This document shows positions 63,925 to 64,000 of a stretch of 64,000 nt of DNA, in pieces. How positions within the stretch are numbered: position 1 is the first letter of the stretch; each line of letters begins with the position of its first letter. The notes under the pieces were generated by a model. That model saw only the letters and a list, made by a program, of their open reading frames with translations. It had not been told where the DNA came from and ran no database searches. The translations under genes were made by a program, and so were the position numbers. The stretch is taken from positions 7,082,851-7,146,850 of the forward strand of contig OZ022591.1 in the NCBI GenBank assembly GCA_963669155.1, in the 5' to 3' direction. The DNA is from Arbacia lixula (taxonomy: Eukaryota; Echinodermata; Echinoidea; Arbacioida; Arbaciidae).

Positions 63925-64000
63925 CTGTCAGACAATAAAACGGGAGCCAGCGAAATGTTACACATTGACTCAAGGCGCTTTAGCCCCCGGCAGTGCACAA

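Overview
The window looks like nuclear DNA of a marine invertebrate deuterostome, most likely an echinoderm such as a sea urchin. The evidence is intron-rich genes with GT-AG junctions, AT-rich introns of 0.4 to 25 kb, and a dense load of small hairpin and inverted-repeat elements, minisatellites and microsatellites. The species call is inference from gene family and repeat style. All exon models below were read by eye from splice sites, reading phase and family motifs.

The main gene is a P5B-type ATPase of the ATP13A2/ATP13A3 type on the minus strand. It fills about 61 kb, from the first visible coding exon at 63754-63924 to the stop codon at 2748. Twenty-five coding exons join in phase with no stop and give about 1126 residues. 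They cover the Ma segment, the actuator TGES loop (split 52222/51461), the PPALP motif of M4, the DKTGT phosphorylation site (split 48889/47771), the KGAPE motif, the TGDN motif (split 39556/37707), GDGANDC and the C-terminal membrane segments. The initiator Met and the first few dozen residues lie beyond 64000.

The last intron of that gene (2946-28516, 25.6 kb) holds other units. A KMT5A-like SET-domain methyltransferase lies on the plus strand (exons 11458-11570, 12844-13006, 13938-14075, 15164-15232, and probably 16124-16199). Two further exon-like blocks at 16983-17048 and 17301-17525 encode a 15-residue repeat, but they cannot be joined in frame to the SET exons. There is also a frameshifted, truncated copy of a multi-copy zinc-finger gene (22314-23442, minus) and a C2HC zinc-finger ORF (25215-25625, plus) that starts inside, and runs past the end of, a terminal-inverted-repeat element.

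Repeats make up much of the rest. (1) A 38-bp minisatellite of about 60 copies (9060-11345) with higher-order structure ends about 110 bp before the SET ATG exon; related arrays lie at 18800-18930, 19195-19870 and 21620-21760 in both orientations. (2) Several hairpin elements are flanked by TTAA (1645-2009, 25630-26008, 43082-43624), and other short inverted-repeat families are present. (3) Two direct 1.5-kb copies of a hairpin-ended element (28724-30200, 30271-31761) carry many perfect DR1 nuclear-receptor half-site pairs. (4) The most unusual pattern is that four ATPase exons (at 35642, 39556, 48889 and 50506) each have an adjacent tandem array or duplicate made from the exon edge together with its splice site, so the introns contain series of decoy acceptors or donors.
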